Assembly: GCA_003576915.1 (NCBI GenBank)
Contig: QEVF01000004.1
Coordinates: 115,839 to 179,838, forward strand
Direction: 5' to 3'
Origin: Planctomycetota bacterium
Lineage (GTDB): Bacteria; Planctomycetota; UBA8742; UBA2392
DNA: 64,000 nt
The notes beneath the pieces were generated by a model, which did no database searches, was not told where the DNA came from, and worked only from the letters and a program-made list of their open reading frames with translations. Position numbers and translations under genes: made by a program. Within the stretch, counting starts at the first letter, position 1. Every line of letters begins with the position of its first letter. Shown one piece after another: positions 45,186 through 54,354 of the stretch.

Positions 45186-46241
45186 TTGGCACGACTCATT
45201 CCAGCAGCCGTCGTGACGGCGTTGTTGTGCTGGTTGGCCCAGGCGGCCCAGGCCCAGCCCAAGGCACAGGGCGAAGGCGACACGCCGCGCGCCAAACGCG
45301 ACATCAAGCCCTGCCGCGACGAAAGCGGGGAACTGCTGCCCCTGTTCAAGCTCTATGAGGTGGCGGGCCGCAAGTGGAAGGTCAAGCGCGTGACCAGCCC
45401 CACCTCCGAGGGGGCGGACCGCTTCGACAAGTGGTTCGGCTATGAAGTGCTGGAAGTGCTTGAGGATCGGGCCGTCGTGCGCCACACGGCCATGGATGCC
45501 TCGGGCGCGCCCCGCAAAGACGACACGCCGGCCAACGTTGAGGTGCGCTTTGATGCCGACAACGTCATGTTCGGCACCCCCATCGGCTGCAACAAGGTCA
45601 AGGAAGAAAGCATCACGGTGGCGGCCGGCAAATTTGACTGCATCCAGTATGCGGGCGCCCTGGACAACACGCGAATCTGGATCAGCAAGGAGTATCCCTC
45701 GCTGGTCGTGCGCATGACGGGAAACAGCGGCTCTTCTGAGGTCATCGAGTTCGAGCGCTTTGCCACGGACAGCGCGCCGCCCAGGAAGCCCGCGGCCGGG
45801 GAGGGCGAGCTTGACTTCTCGCTCTACAAGCAGAAGCGGAGCTGGCTCATCAAGACGGTTGCCGTCAAAGGCGGAGTCAACCACCACGGCCACGTGAAGT
45901 ACGAGGTTTCCAAACCCACGGCCACGGGCGCCACACTCAAGATCACGCTGTTGAACGAGAGCAAGAAGCCCCTGAAGGACGCCAAACCCCAGGAAAAATC
46001 GGTGCCGTTTTCCGCGGAGGGGCGCGAGTTCATCGAGCCTCCTCTGGGCGCCTCGAAGCTGCGCCTGGAAAAGCGCAAGACGGCCGCCGGCGTCATGAGC
46101 TGTGTGGTTTACCGCCTCAAGGATGACCAGGGGCGCGAAGTGCAGCTATGGATGGCGCAGGACCTGCCGGGCCTGGTGGTGCGCACGCTGATCGGCGACA
46201 ACGGCGCCGAGGGCGGGTCAGAACTTGTTGAATTCAAGTGA
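45186..46241 (+). CDS. secreted protein with two copies of an unnamed domain (paralogue A)
   Basis: A 351-aa exported protein starting at TTG 45186, with GGAG six bases upstream and a signal peptide ending near AQAQP. Two copies of a ~140-residue beta-rich domain follow, ~53-195 and ~213-351. Each starts with a LxxLYxVxGRxWxxK-like or LYKQKRSWLIK edge, has a middle strand with V-x-F, then a FDCIQY or MSCVVY strand with a conserved Cys, and ends in a PGLVVR segment and EVIEF or ELVEFK. The copy 1 equivalent of PGLVVR is PSLVVRM. I do not know this domain under any name. The next two genes share it, all co-directional. Confidence 0.7.
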   Translation: MARLIPAAVVTALLCWLAQAAQAQPKAQGEGDTPRAKRDIKPCRDESGELLPLFKLYEVAGRKWKVKRVTSPTSEGADRFDKWFGYEVLEVLEDRAVVRHTAMDASGAPRKDDTPANVEVRFDADNVMFGTPIGCNKVKEESITVAAGKFDCIQYAGALDNTRIWISKEYPSLVVRMTGNSGSSEVIEFERFATDSAPPRKPAAGEGELDFSLYKQKRSWLIKTVAVKGGVNHHGHVKYEVSKPTATGATLKITLLNESKKPLKDAKPQEKSVPFSAEGREFIEPPLGASKLRLEKRKTAAGVMSCVVYRLKDDQGREVQLWMAQDLPGLVVRTLIGDNGAEGGSELVEFK

Positions 46242-46257
46242 TGGGCGGGAGGCTGCC

Positions 46258-47256
46258 ATGCGCGTCACGCTTCTGATTGTGCTGCTCTGCGGCCTGGCTT
46301 CCCCGGCCCTGGCCCAGGGCAAGCAGGACATCAGCTTCAGACTCTATCAGGTGGCCGGCCGCACCTGGACGACCAAGAGCACTCCCGTCTCCAGCGGAGA
46401 TGGCAACCTGGACATTGGCTATGCGCGCCACGAGGTGCTCGAGGTCCATGAAACCTACGCGCTCTGCTCTTCCCTGCGCCTGGACCAGAACAAGAAGGTG
46501 CCCAAGGGCGTGGAGCCCAGCGAGTATCGCGTCGAATTCAAGCCTGACATCTACCCCTTTGCCGCGCCCGGCGGGGCGACGATGCTCGGCACGGAGAGCG
46601 TCAAGGCGGCGGGCCTGACCTTTGAGTGTGAACTCTGGTCCAGCGGCAATCCGCCCACGCGCTATTACCGCAGCACCCGCTACCCGGGCCTCGTGGTCAA
46701 GGTTGAGGCCGGATTTGGCCGGGAGGAACTGGTCGAGTTTGACGCCTTCAAGGAAGACGAGCCCCCGCCGCCGCCCAAGAAGGGCGGGAAGAAGGGCGAC
46801 AAAGAACCTCCCAAGGCCGAGGAAGAACCTGCGTCGGAGCCGGGCTTTGCCCTGTTCAAGGCCAAGAGAAGCTGGCTGATCCGCGAGCAATCTGCGGCGG
46901 GGGAGGTTTATCGCCGGTACGAAGTCATCAAGGTGGAAGCCCAGGGAGCGGACCTCAAGGTGACCGAGCTGGATGCCGCCCGCAAGCCTGTGAAGGGCAA
47001 GCAGGAAGTGGTCCGGGTGGATTTTGCAGATACGGAGAGCCCCTGGATCAACCCGCCGGCGGGGGCGCGCAAGAACCGGGCTGAGAAGCGCAAGACGGCC
47101 TTTGGACTCATGGACTGCGTGGTCTACGACGTGAAGGTGGACGGCCAGGACCGCCAGATGTGGTACGCCGCCCGGTACCCGGGGCTGCTGGTCAGGGCGC
47201 GCCTGGGAGACAAGGGCAAGGGCGGCACCTGGGAGCTGGTCGAATTCAAAGAATAG
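46258..47256 (+). CDS. secreted protein with two copies of the same unnamed domain (paralogue B)
   Basis: A 332-aa exported protein; ATG 46258 with GGGAGG upstream, signal peptide ending at PALAQ. Domain copy 1 (~26-165) begins SFRLYQVAGRTWTTKS and ends YPGLVVK ... ELVEF; copy 2 (~200-332) begins FALFKAKRSWLIRE and ends YPGLLVR ... ELVEFKE. The two are separated by a Lys/Pro/Glu-rich linker. In each copy a central Cys lies two or three residues before an aromatic or Leu/Trp (FECELW, MDCVVY). It is 16 bp after paralogue A and most similar to it in layout, pointing to tandem duplication. Confidence 0.7.
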   Translation: MRVTLLIVLLCGLASPALAQGKQDISFRLYQVAGRTWTTKSTPVSSGDGNLDIGYARHEVLEVHETYALCSSLRLDQNKKVPKGVEPSEYRVEFKPDIYPFAAPGGATMLGTESVKAAGLTFECELWSSGNPPTRYYRSTRYPGLVVKVEAGFGREELVEFDAFKEDEPPPPPKKGGKKGDKEPPKAEEEPASEPGFALFKAKRSWLIREQSAAGEVYRRYEVIKVEAQGADLKVTELDAARKPVKGKQEVVRVDFADTESPWINPPAGARKNRAEKRKTAFGLMDCVVYDVKVDGQDRQMWYAARYPGLLVRARLGDKGKGGTWELVEFKE

Positions 47257-47396
47257 GCAGGCCGGCGCCAGGAATCGGGCAGGGGGTCTGATTTTGATTG
47301 GAATTGGGGTTTGACGGCTTGTTTGCTGGTTTTCGCACGTAACACTTGAACTTGGGGCAAAGGCCCGACGGGGCCAATTCCTTACTGGAGGATCGA

Positions 47397-48470
47397 ATGA
47401 ACCGCTTCTGGCTGGGCCTGCTTTTGTCGGGCATTTGCGTTGCGCCTTCCACCGTTTCGGCCCAGATGGGCGGCGAAGGCGGTGGTGATGAGATGAAGGA
47501 GTACATTGAGGGCTACTTCAAAACCTGCGACACCAACAACGACGGCAAGATTTCACTGGAAGAAATCAAGAAGCTCTGGGTCGAGCGCGACAAGGCACTG
47601 GCCGAGGCCGGTGAAGACCAGGAGAAGCTCGCCAAGCTGTGGGAGAAGTACGCCTATGTCATGGACGTCTACACCTTCGCACTGTCGGACGCCAACGATG
47701 ACAGCCTGGCCACGAAGGAAGAAGTCAGCGCTTACTTCAAAAAGGTGGACAAGGGCGAGGAATCCAAGCTTACGCGCCACGACGTGGACCTGATTTTCGG
47801 CTACTCGTGGGACACTGAGATGGTAAAGTACGACAAGAACAAGGACGGCGCCATCAGCAAAGATGAGCTGGAGGCCGACGACCAGGACGACTTCGACCAG
47901 TACGACAGCAACGGCGACGGCAAGGTCACGAGGGACGAATTCCTCGCCCTCATGCGCAAGAGCTACGACGTTGGCGGCGAAGAAACGCCCAAAGAAGGTC
48001 CCAAAGAAGGTCCGAAGGAAGGCCCCAAGGAAACGCCCGCCGGCGGCGAAATCGACAAGAGCGCCTTTGCCCTCTACACCAAGGAAGGCCGCTCCTGGAC
48101 GGTCAAGAGCATCACGACCATTGAGGGCATGGACCCCATCATCAGCTACGTCCAGACCGAGGTCGTGAAGGTTGGCGATGACTACGCCGAAATCAAGACG
48201 ACCATCCTGGACAAGGACCGCAAGCCCATGGCGGGCGTGCCGGGCACCACGAGCAAGATTGAGTTCCGCGTTCCCAAGGCTGGCCAGCCGGGCAACGTGC
48301 CCAAGGTTGAAACCACCACGGAGACCATCAAGGTGGAGGCCGGTGAGTTCGAGTGCATCGTTAGTACCACGGAACACGGCAAGTCCTGGACCAGCAAGAA
48401 GTACCCGGGACTGGCCGTCAAGATGGAGAGCAAGACCACCAAGATGGAACTCATTGAATTCAAGGAGTAG
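47397..48470 (+). CDS. secreted EF-hand protein ending in the same unnamed domain (paralogue C)
   Basis: A 357-aa exported protein (ATG 47397 with TGGAGG; signal peptide ending at VSAQM). Three canonical EF-hand loops occur at Asp45-Glu56, Asp146-Glu157 and Asp170-Glu181 (DxNxDGxIxxxE pattern), with a fourth, degenerate one at 98-109. A linker of four PKEG-type repeats (198-212) leads to one copy of the domain found twice in A and B: FALYTKEGRSWTVKS, then FECIVST, KYPGLAVKM and ELIEFKE at the end. Calcium binding by the EF-hands is likely and occurs outside the cytoplasm. It follows B by 140 bp and ends at a terminator. Confidence 0.8.
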   Translation: MNRFWLGLLLSGICVAPSTVSAQMGGEGGGDEMKEYIEGYFKTCDTNNDGKISLEEIKKLWVERDKALAEAGEDQEKLAKLWEKYAYVMDVYTFALSDANDDSLATKEEVSAYFKKVDKGEESKLTRHDVDLIFGYSWDTEMVKYDKNKDGAISKDELEADDQDDFDQYDSNGDGKVTRDEFLALMRKSYDVGGEETPKEGPKEGPKEGPKETPAGGEIDKSAFALYTKEGRSWTVKSITTIEGMDPIISYVQTEVVKVGDDYAEIKTTILDKDRKPMAGVPGTTSKIEFRVPKAGQPGNVPKVETTTETIKVEAGEFECIVSTTEHGKSWTSKKYPGLAVKMESKTTKMELIEFKE

Positions 48471-48487
48471 TAAACCCGCTGTCCCGC

Positions 48488-48518
48488 AAGCGGGCGCCCC
48501 CGGGCGCCCGCTTTTCTT
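48488..48518 (+). terminator. rho-independent terminator after the secreted paralogue array
   Basis: AAGCGGGCGCCC (48488-48499) pairs with GGGCGCCCGCTT (48502-48513) and is followed by TTCTTT. It lies 18 bp after the paralogue C stop. Confidence 0.85.
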
Positions 48519-48684
48519 TGAGCGGCACCCTGCGTCCGGTAAAAACTACTTCCCCTTTTTCTGCAAAGTCTCCCGCCGCGCCCTGCCGAATCCTGATTAC
48601 CGCTGGACTCCGCGGCGCTTGAGCTGGGGGTCGCCGCGGCATCACCCAGCGTAACCACGCAAGACGACGCACAAGGAGGGACGC

Positions 48685-49446
48685 ATGCTGACCAAGGGCC
48701 GGATTTCACTGTTGATTGCCGCGGGCGGGCTGCTGCTCGTGGGACTGCTTGCTGCTGCGCTGTTTGTTCCGGGCGGCGAAGAGGCCGCGCCGGAATCTGC
48801 AACCAAGAAGAAGGAAACACCCGTCAAGATGGACGTCGCGGTCAACCCCGCCACGTCGCTGCCGGGCTCCATGGGCCTGCCCAGAGTGACTCCCGAGGCC
48901 GCGCCGACGCCCGCCGTCAGCCCCACGCCGGCGCAGCCCAAGGCCGAGGCGGCCAAGGAACCGGCCAAGCCGGCCATCATTGAATACAAGGTTCAGCCCG
49001 GCGACATGCTGGCCAAGATCGCCAAAAAGCACGGCTGCAAGCTTGAAGACATCTACAAGCTCAATGAAGGGCTGACCCCGGCCACGGCCAACAAGATCCG
49101 CGTGGGCCAGGTCATCCGCGTGCCCAACGGCCCGGGCGCCGTGGTGGAGGCCGAGGCTGAAAAGCCGAAGTCCGAGGCAAAGGGCTTCCCCCAGCGCACC
49201 ATCAAGGCGGAGGCCGGGGACACGGCCTTCTCTCTGGCCATCGAGTACTACGGCTCGCGCAGCCTCTTCCGCATGATTGTCGAGGCCAACCCCAACTTGC
49301 CCTGGAGTGACCGGCTCAAGGGCGGCGAAGAAGTGATCCTTCCCGCCTGGGGCGAACAGGTCGAGGCCAAGCCCGCCGCACAACCCAAGAAGGAAGATGA
49401 GAAAGCCACGGTCGAGCGTGACAGCATCATCCCGCCGCGCCGCTGA
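48685..49446 (+). CDS. membrane-anchored protein with two LysM domains
   Basis: A 253-aa protein with an N-terminal membrane helix (ISLLIAAGGLLLVGLLAAALF, ~7-28), an Ala/Pro/Glu-rich linker, then two LysM modules at ~99-147 (YKVQPGDMLAKIAKKHG ... GQVIRVP) and ~170-225 (IKAEAGDTAFSLAIEYYGSR ... EEVILPAW). LysM binds peptidoglycan N-acetylglucosamine, so this protein links membrane and cell wall. No hydrolase domain is attached. AAGGAGGG precedes the ATG. It ends at the shared hairpin terminator with hpnA. Confidence 0.88.
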   Translation: MLTKGRISLLIAAGGLLLVGLLAAALFVPGGEEAAPESATKKKETPVKMDVAVNPATSLPGSMGLPRVTPEAAPTPAVSPTPAQPKAEAAKEPAKPAIIEYKVQPGDMLAKIAKKHGCKLEDIYKLNEGLTPATANKIRVGQVIRVPNGPGAVVEAEAEKPKSEAKGFPQRTIKAEAGDTAFSLAIEYYGSRSLFRMIVEANPNLPWSDRLKGGEEVILPAWGEQVEAKPAAQPKKEDEKATVERDSIIPPRR

Positions 49447-49462
49447 TGCACAGGCCCAGACA

Positions 49463-49490
49463 AAAGAGCCGGCCCTCAGGCCGGCTCTTT
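49463..49490. terminator. bidirectional terminator shared with the hpnA-like gene
   Basis: AAAGAGCCGGCC (49463-49474) pairs with GGCCGGCTCTTT (49479-49490) around CTCA. It follows the LysM gene. On the minus strand the same stem encodes the last codons of the hpnA-like gene, whose TGA stop lies in the loop, and AAA/TTT runs flank both sides. Confidence 0.85.
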
Positions 49491-50543
49491 CTGTTTAACC
49501 GCTTGTGCGGCCTCCTGCCATGACCCCGGCGACTTCGGCGGTGCCGGGGCATAGCCGTGCTCGATGTACCAGGCCGCGGCGCGTCGCAGAGTTTCGCGCA
49601 GCGAGCGTGTGGGCATGCCCAGTTCGCGCAGGGCCCGGGAGTTGTCGTAGAACATGGGCTTGAGCGCCATGCGCACGCCCGCCAGGGGCACCTGGGGCGC
49701 CTTGCCGGTCACCTTGGCCTTGAGCTCGCTGAAGAAGGCGGCGGTCAATGCAACGGTCTTGGGCACTTTGAAGCGGGGAGCGGGCAGGCCCGTGATTTCG
49801 GCCAGCGTCTCGAAGATCTCCAGGATGCTCGCGTTGACGTGGGCCAGAATATAGCGCTCGCCCTTCCTGCCTTTGTGCGCGGCAAGAATGTGCCCCCGGG
49901 CGCAGTCCTGCACGTCAATGACGTTCAGGCCTGTCTCCATATAGCCCGGCATCTTGCGCAACAGGAAGTCGAGCACGACGCGGCCCGTGGGCGTGGGCTT
50001 GACGTCAAAGGGGCCCATGGGCGCGGCAGGGTTCACGATGACCACGGGGGCGCCCTCCTGCGCCAGTTTCAGTACCCGCTGCTCCCCCAGGAATTTGCTG
50101 CGCGCGTAATGCACGGCCAGCTCGTCCAGCCGCGGAAAGTCCTGCTCGTGGGGCAGGCGGGTCTCGCCGCGCGGAGGCTTGCCCACGGTGACCACGCTGG
50201 AGGTGTGCACGATGACGCTGCAGCCCGCCAGGGCGGCCGTTTTCGTGACCAGCTCAGCGCCCTTTTCGTTGGCGTCGTAGATGTGCTTGACCTCGTGGCG
50301 TCGCAGGTAAAGCTGGTTCATGCCCGCCACGTGAAAGCAGGCATCGCAGCCCACCAGCCCGCGCCCCAGCGCCTTGGGGTCGTTCACGTCGCCGGTCACA
50401 ACCTCGACGCTCAGGCCCTTGATGGCGCGGTGATCGGCGTTGGCGCGCATCAGCACGCGCACCTCGACGCCGTCGTCCAGCAGTTCACGCACCACGGCCG
50501 AGCCGATGAACCCGCTGGCGCCGGTGACAAATGCCTTCTTCAT
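49476..50543 (-). CDS. hpnA: hopanoid-associated sugar epimerase-like protein (HpnA family)
   Basis: A 355-aa extended SDR. It has GASGFIGSAVVREL, VTGDVNDPKAL, the active-site YARSK, and the family-typical NPAAPMGPFDVKPTPTGRVV, which HpnA proteins share. HpnA is named for its place in hopanoid clusters, where a sugar-nucleotide or NAD-dependent role is inferred rather than shown. It is head-to-head with the hpnN-like transporter (76 bp gap), supporting a hopanoid context, though squalene-hopene cyclase is not in this window. ATG 50543 is chosen at the start of homology. Confidence 0.8.
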   Translation of the reverse strand: MKKAFVTGASGFIGSAVVRELLDDGVEVRVLMRANADHRAIKGLSVEVVTGDVNDPKALGRGLVGCDACFHVAGMNQLYLRRHEVKHIYDANEKGAELVTKTAALAGCSVIVHTSSVVTVGKPPRGETRLPHEQDFPRLDELAVHYARSKFLGEQRVLKLAQEGAPVVIVNPAAPMGPFDVKPTPTGRVVLDFLLRKMPGYMETGLNVIDVQDCARGHILAAHKGRKGERYILAHVNASILEIFETLAEITGLPAPRFKVPKTVALTAAFFSELKAKVTGKAPQVPLAGVRMALKPMFYDNSRALRELGMPTRSLRETLRRAAAWYIEHGYAPAPPKSPGSWQEAAQAVKQKEPA

Positions 50544-50619
50544 GGCCACCAGAGTAGGGGTCCATGGGCCGCTTCGCAATTGGAGTCGGGGGTTAGCCTG
50601 CTAAATTGAGGGTTGCACC

Positions 50620-53430
50620 ATGGCCAGCACCCCAAGTCATGCCGACGCCGCCCCCGAACCGCCGCGCCCCGGCCTGCGCCGGCGCCTGCTGCTGGGCCTG
50701 GCCGCCTTTGTTTGCCGGCGCGCGCTGTGGATCGTGGCCGCGGCCCTGCTGCTGGCCGGCCTGTCTGTCTGGCTGTCAGTTACGAGCCTGACATTCATTA
50801 CCGATCGCAACGCCCTGGTGGACCCGGAGGCCGAGTTCAACAAGCGGTTTCTTCGCTTCAACGCCGCCTTCGGCGACCAGGAGCTGATGCTGCTCTGCAT
50901 CACGGCTGCGCCGGGGCCCGTCAACAACCCTGACTTCGACCCGCCGCCGCCCACAGCCAGGCAACGGGCCGAAATGAAGCAGGCCGCCGCCAAGGCGGCC
51001 CGGGCGCTGCGCGCCCGCCCCGAGCTCTTTCCCCGCGTGATGGAGCGCGTGGACCCCGAGAGTTTCGGCGGCACGCGCATGCTCTACATGCCGCTCAAGG
51101 ACCTCGAAGGCGCCGTGGCGCAGGTGGAAGCTGCCAAGCCCCTCATCGCCCGCGTGGCACAGGAACCCGGCCTCCCCGGCCTGCTGCGCGGCCTGCGCGA
51201 GAACATCGACCAGGGCAGCGTGAGCAACCTCAGCGGCGAACAGCTGGACCGCGCAGGCGCCGAGCTGGCATCGCTGATCAAGTCGCTTCGCGAGTCTCTG
51301 GATCCGGCCAGGCCCGCCCTCGCGCCCGACGGGCTCTTCGCCTTCAACAGCAGCGACCCCAACCTCGACCCCGACGGCTACTTCTTCACGTGGGAGGGCC
51401 GCATGCTCTTTGTGCCCCTCCTGCCCGCCAAGGACCACGCGGCGTTGAACCAGGTCAAGGAGCCCATCGCCTTTGCGCGCGCCGCGCTTGCCGAAGTGCA
51501 GCGCGAACATCCCGGATTGTCCCTGGGGCTCACGGGCCGCCCCGCCATCTACAGCGACGAAATGGAAACCAGCAACCGCGACATGACCAACGCGACCATC
51601 CTCGCGCTGCTGTCGGTCACCATCCTGTTCGCGCTGTGGTTTCGTGGGCTGGTGCGCCCCGCCCTGGGGGTGCTTTCGCTGGTGCTGGCCCTGTGCTGGA
51701 CGATGGGCTTCACCACGCTGGCCCTGGGCCACCTCAATATTTTCGCCATGGTGTTCGGCGTCGTGCTCATCGGCCTGGGCATCGACTTCGCCATTCATGT
51801 GCTCAACCATTACCGCCACGGGCTGGCGCGCGGCCTTTCCGTGCGCGAGGCCCTCTACGACTGCTACGCTGAAATCGGCGCCGGCACGGTGACCGGCGCC
51901 GTAACCACGGCCGCCGCGCTCTCCACGGCCATGCTGACCGATTTCCTGGGCCTGGCGGAGCTTGGCCTGATCTGCGGCGTGGGCATTCTGTTCTGCCTGC
52001 TTTCCATGCTGGTGGTCCTGCCCGCCATGCTGGTGCTCTACGACCGCCGCCGCCTCGATGAAGGCGACCGCAACCTGCGCGAAGTCATGCGCGCGCGCGC
52101 CCTCGACGAAGCCCTGCACCCCCTGCCGCAGCGCACCACACCCCTGCAACTTGGCGCGGCGGCCGTCATGCTGGCCGCCATTCTCGCCGGGGTCGTCTCC
52201 GTCTCCTGGGCGGCCACCCACGGCTGGACGCCCTTCGACTACGACCTGCTCTCGCTCAATGACCCCTCCAGTGAAGCCGTACATTGGGAGCAATTGCTGG
52301 TGCGTCACGACCAGCGCGCCAGTTATGCCGTCAGCTTGCGCGAGAGGCCCGAAGAGATCCGCGCCCTGCATGATCGCTTCCTGCCGCTCGTCGAGCAGGG
52401 CGTGATCCGCGGCATGGAAACCATCGTCCCCGAGCACGAATCCCAGAGCCGCGCCCTCCTCGCTCGACTGGATGCCGCGCTGCCGGCCAGCTTTGCAGGA
52501 CAGGACCAGCCCAGCGTCGCGCGGGCCGTGCAGAGCGCGGCCAGGGCCCTTCAGGCGGGCCTGCGCACCCTGGCCGGGCGCGGCGAGAACTTCGGGCGCG
52601 CCTTTGGCCAAGCCGCGGATGAGGCGGCGGCCATGGTCGAACTGTGTCGGCAGTCGCCTGAAGGCGTCACGCAACGTCTGGCCCAGATGGAGCCCGGCTT
52701 CTGCGGCGCTTTGCGCAAGGCGCTCTCTGACCTCAAGCGCGATGCCTCGCCGCCCCCCGTCACGCCCCAGACGCTGCCCGAAGTCATGCGAAACCGTTAC
52801 GTGGGCCACCTGGAAGACGGCCGCCCGCTCTACGCGCTGTACATCTATCCGCGCAAGAACATGTGGGATCACGAAAACGCCCGCGAGTTCAACCGCCTGC
52901 TGCTGGCCATCGACCCCGAAGCCACGGGCGTCACGATCCAGATTCAGGAGTCGGCGGATATCATCGTCAACGGCTTTGTGCGCAGCGTGCTTTACGCGGC
53001 GCTGGTCATCCTGGCCCTGATCGCCCTGGACCTGCGGCGCCCTCTGGCCACGCTGATCTCGCTGCTGCCCCTGATTGGGGGATTGGCCATTCTGGGCGGC
53101 GTCATGGTCTTCAGCGGCCTGAGCTTCAATTTCGCCAACTTCTTTGCGGTGCCTATCCTGATCGGCACCACGGTGGACGCCGGCGTTTATCTCGTGCACA
53201 GCCAGCGCCACGGCGACCCCGTGCGCACCCTGCGCCAGACGCGCGGCGCCTGCGTGCTCTGTTCGCTCACCACGGCCCTGGGCTTTGGCACGATGATGAT
53301 CGCCCACCATCGCGGCGTCATCAGCCTCGGCGCCGTTCTTACGGTGGGGACCTTCGCCTCAATGCTGGTCGCGTTTTTCCTGGTGCCGGTCGTGCTGGGC
53401 TGGTTCAACGCCCATGGCAAGCGCGTGTGA
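50620..53430 (+). CDS. hpnN: MMPL/RND-family lipid transporter, HpnN-like
   Basis: A 936-aa polytopic inner-membrane protein. A membrane segment at ~25-48 is followed by a large periplasmic loop, a block of five or six helices (~310-475), a second loop, and a final helix block (~785-930). This is the duplicated RND plan. Motifs such as GIDFAIHVLNHYRHG and the FGTMMIAHHRGV/SLGAVL ends of the second block are typical of HpnN, which moves hopanoids to the outer membrane. Start ATG with GAGGG upstream. Divergent from hpnA and followed 73 bp later by a periplasmic binding-like gene. Confidence 0.86.
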   Translation: MASTPSHADAAPEPPRPGLRRRLLLGLAAFVCRRALWIVAAALLLAGLSVWLSVTSLTFITDRNALVDPEAEFNKRFLRFNAAFGDQELMLLCITAAPGPVNNPDFDPPPPTARQRAEMKQAAAKAARALRARPELFPRVMERVDPESFGGTRMLYMPLKDLEGAVAQVEAAKPLIARVAQEPGLPGLLRGLRENIDQGSVSNLSGEQLDRAGAELASLIKSLRESLDPARPALAPDGLFAFNSSDPNLDPDGYFFTWEGRMLFVPLLPAKDHAALNQVKEPIAFARAALAEVQREHPGLSLGLTGRPAIYSDEMETSNRDMTNATILALLSVTILFALWFRGLVRPALGVLSLVLALCWTMGFTTLALGHLNIFAMVFGVVLIGLGIDFAIHVLNHYRHGLARGLSVREALYDCYAEIGAGTVTGAVTTAAALSTAMLTDFLGLAELGLICGVGILFCLLSMLVVLPAMLVLYDRRRLDEGDRNLREVMRARALDEALHPLPQRTTPLQLGAAAVMLAAILAGVVSVSWAATHGWTPFDYDLLSLNDPSSEAVHWEQLLVRHDQRASYAVSLRERPEEIRALHDRFLPLVEQGVIRGMETIVPEHESQSRALLARLDAALPASFAGQDQPSVARAVQSAARALQAGLRTLAGRGENFGRAFGQAADEAAAMVELCRQSPEGVTQRLAQMEPGFCGALRKALSDLKRDASPPPVTPQTLPEVMRNRYVGHLEDGRPLYALYIYPRKNMWDHENAREFNRLLLAIDPEATGVTIQIQESADIIVNGFVRSVLYAALVILALIALDLRRPLATLISLLPLIGGLAILGGVMVFSGLSFNFANFFAVPILIGTTVDAGVYLVHSQRHGDPVRTLRQTRGACVLCSLTTALGFGTMMIAHHRGVISLGAVLTVGTFASMLVAFFLVPVVLGWFNAHGKRV

Positions 53431-53503
53431 CTGCCGCAAATCCGGCGGAATGCCCAGGGCCGATTCGCGTTATGATAGAGTAAGTGCCAAGGCCGGAGGG
53501 AGC

Positions 53504-54349
53504 ATGCGCGTCTTCTACTCGCTGGTGATCGCAGCGGTTTTCCTGCTGGGCGTGGGCGTGTCACAGGCCCAGGAGGCCAAGACCCCCGAACTGGGCCTCA
53601 GCGTCTTCAAGTTGGGCGAGGTCAACGCCAACGACAAGCAGGCTGGCGAGGCCATTGACAAGCTGGCCAAGCACCTGAGCGATCAGGTCAAGGATGCGAA
53701 GTTCGTGCGGCGCGGCGTTCGCAGCAAGCCCGACGATACCCTGACCCTGCTCAAGGACGACAAGAACCCCACGGCCCTGGCCATCGTCAGCCCCGGCTTC
53801 TACTTCAAGCACAAGGACAGCCTGAAGCTGACGGCCCTGGCCGAAGCGCAGCGCGGGGGCTTCAACGGCGAGCAGTACACGCTGGTGGGCAAAGTGAAAG
53901 CCGAGAAGTATCCCGAAGGCAAGAAGGTTGCCACGACCCTCGACGCCGACCCCGACTGGCTCGACAAGGTGGTGCTGCCGCGGCCTCAGGGCGCCAAGCC
54001 GGTGCAGTGGGTCCATTACGACAACCTCGCCGACGCGGGCTACCTGTTCTTGGACGAGCCTGAAAACGCGCCGGACTTCATCCTGCTGGACCGGATGAGC
54101 CTGAAGGTCTTCCAGGGAGACGCCGACCTCAAAGGGCTGGTCGCCGGCCTTTCGAGCGAAGTGCTGCCCCAGGACCTGGTCGTGGAGGTGGATGGCCGCC
54201 TGGGCAAACATCGGGACGCCACGATCAAGGTGCTGGCGGAACTCGACCAGACGCCCGAGGGCAAAAAGCTCGGCGAACTGCTGCAGACCGCGACCTTCCC
54301 CGCCCCCGATGAAAAGCGGCTCCAGGCCGCGGCCGCCCGGTACAAGTAG
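53504..54349 (+). CDS. periplasmic substrate-binding-like protein (PhnD-like)
   Basis: A 281-aa protein with signal peptide (MRVFYSLVIAAVFLLGVGV, cleaved after SQAQ) and GGAGGGAGC before the ATG. The body resembles the phosphate/phosphonate-binding fold (LGLSVFKLGEVNANDKQ ... ALAIVSPGFYFKHKD ... EQYTLVGKV), with alternating strands and helices and a hinge-like LLDRMSLKVF region. No ABC permease or ATPase gene follows, so it may be a binding or sensing protein rather than a transporter part. It lies between the hpnN-like gene and a TatT-like gene. Confidence 0.55.
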   Translation: MRVFYSLVIAAVFLLGVGVSQAQEAKTPELGLSVFKLGEVNANDKQAGEAIDKLAKHLSDQVKDAKFVRRGVRSKPDDTLTLLKDDKNPTALAIVSPGFYFKHKDSLKLTALAEAQRGGFNGEQYTLVGKVKAEKYPEGKKVATTLDADPDWLDKVVLPRPQGAKPVQWVHYDNLADAGYLFLDEPENAPDFILLDRMSLKVFQGDADLKGLVAGLSSEVLPQDLVVEVDGRLGKHRDATIKVLAELDQTPEGKKLGELLQTATFPAPDEKRLQAAAARYK

Positions 54350-54354
54350 GCACC

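Noticed and set aside
50776..53310. 844-aa minus-strand reading frame opposite hpnN
   Set aside because: High-GC antisense shadow, rich in His/Gln/Arg/Gly with no domain, fully overlapping a well-supported transporter gene.
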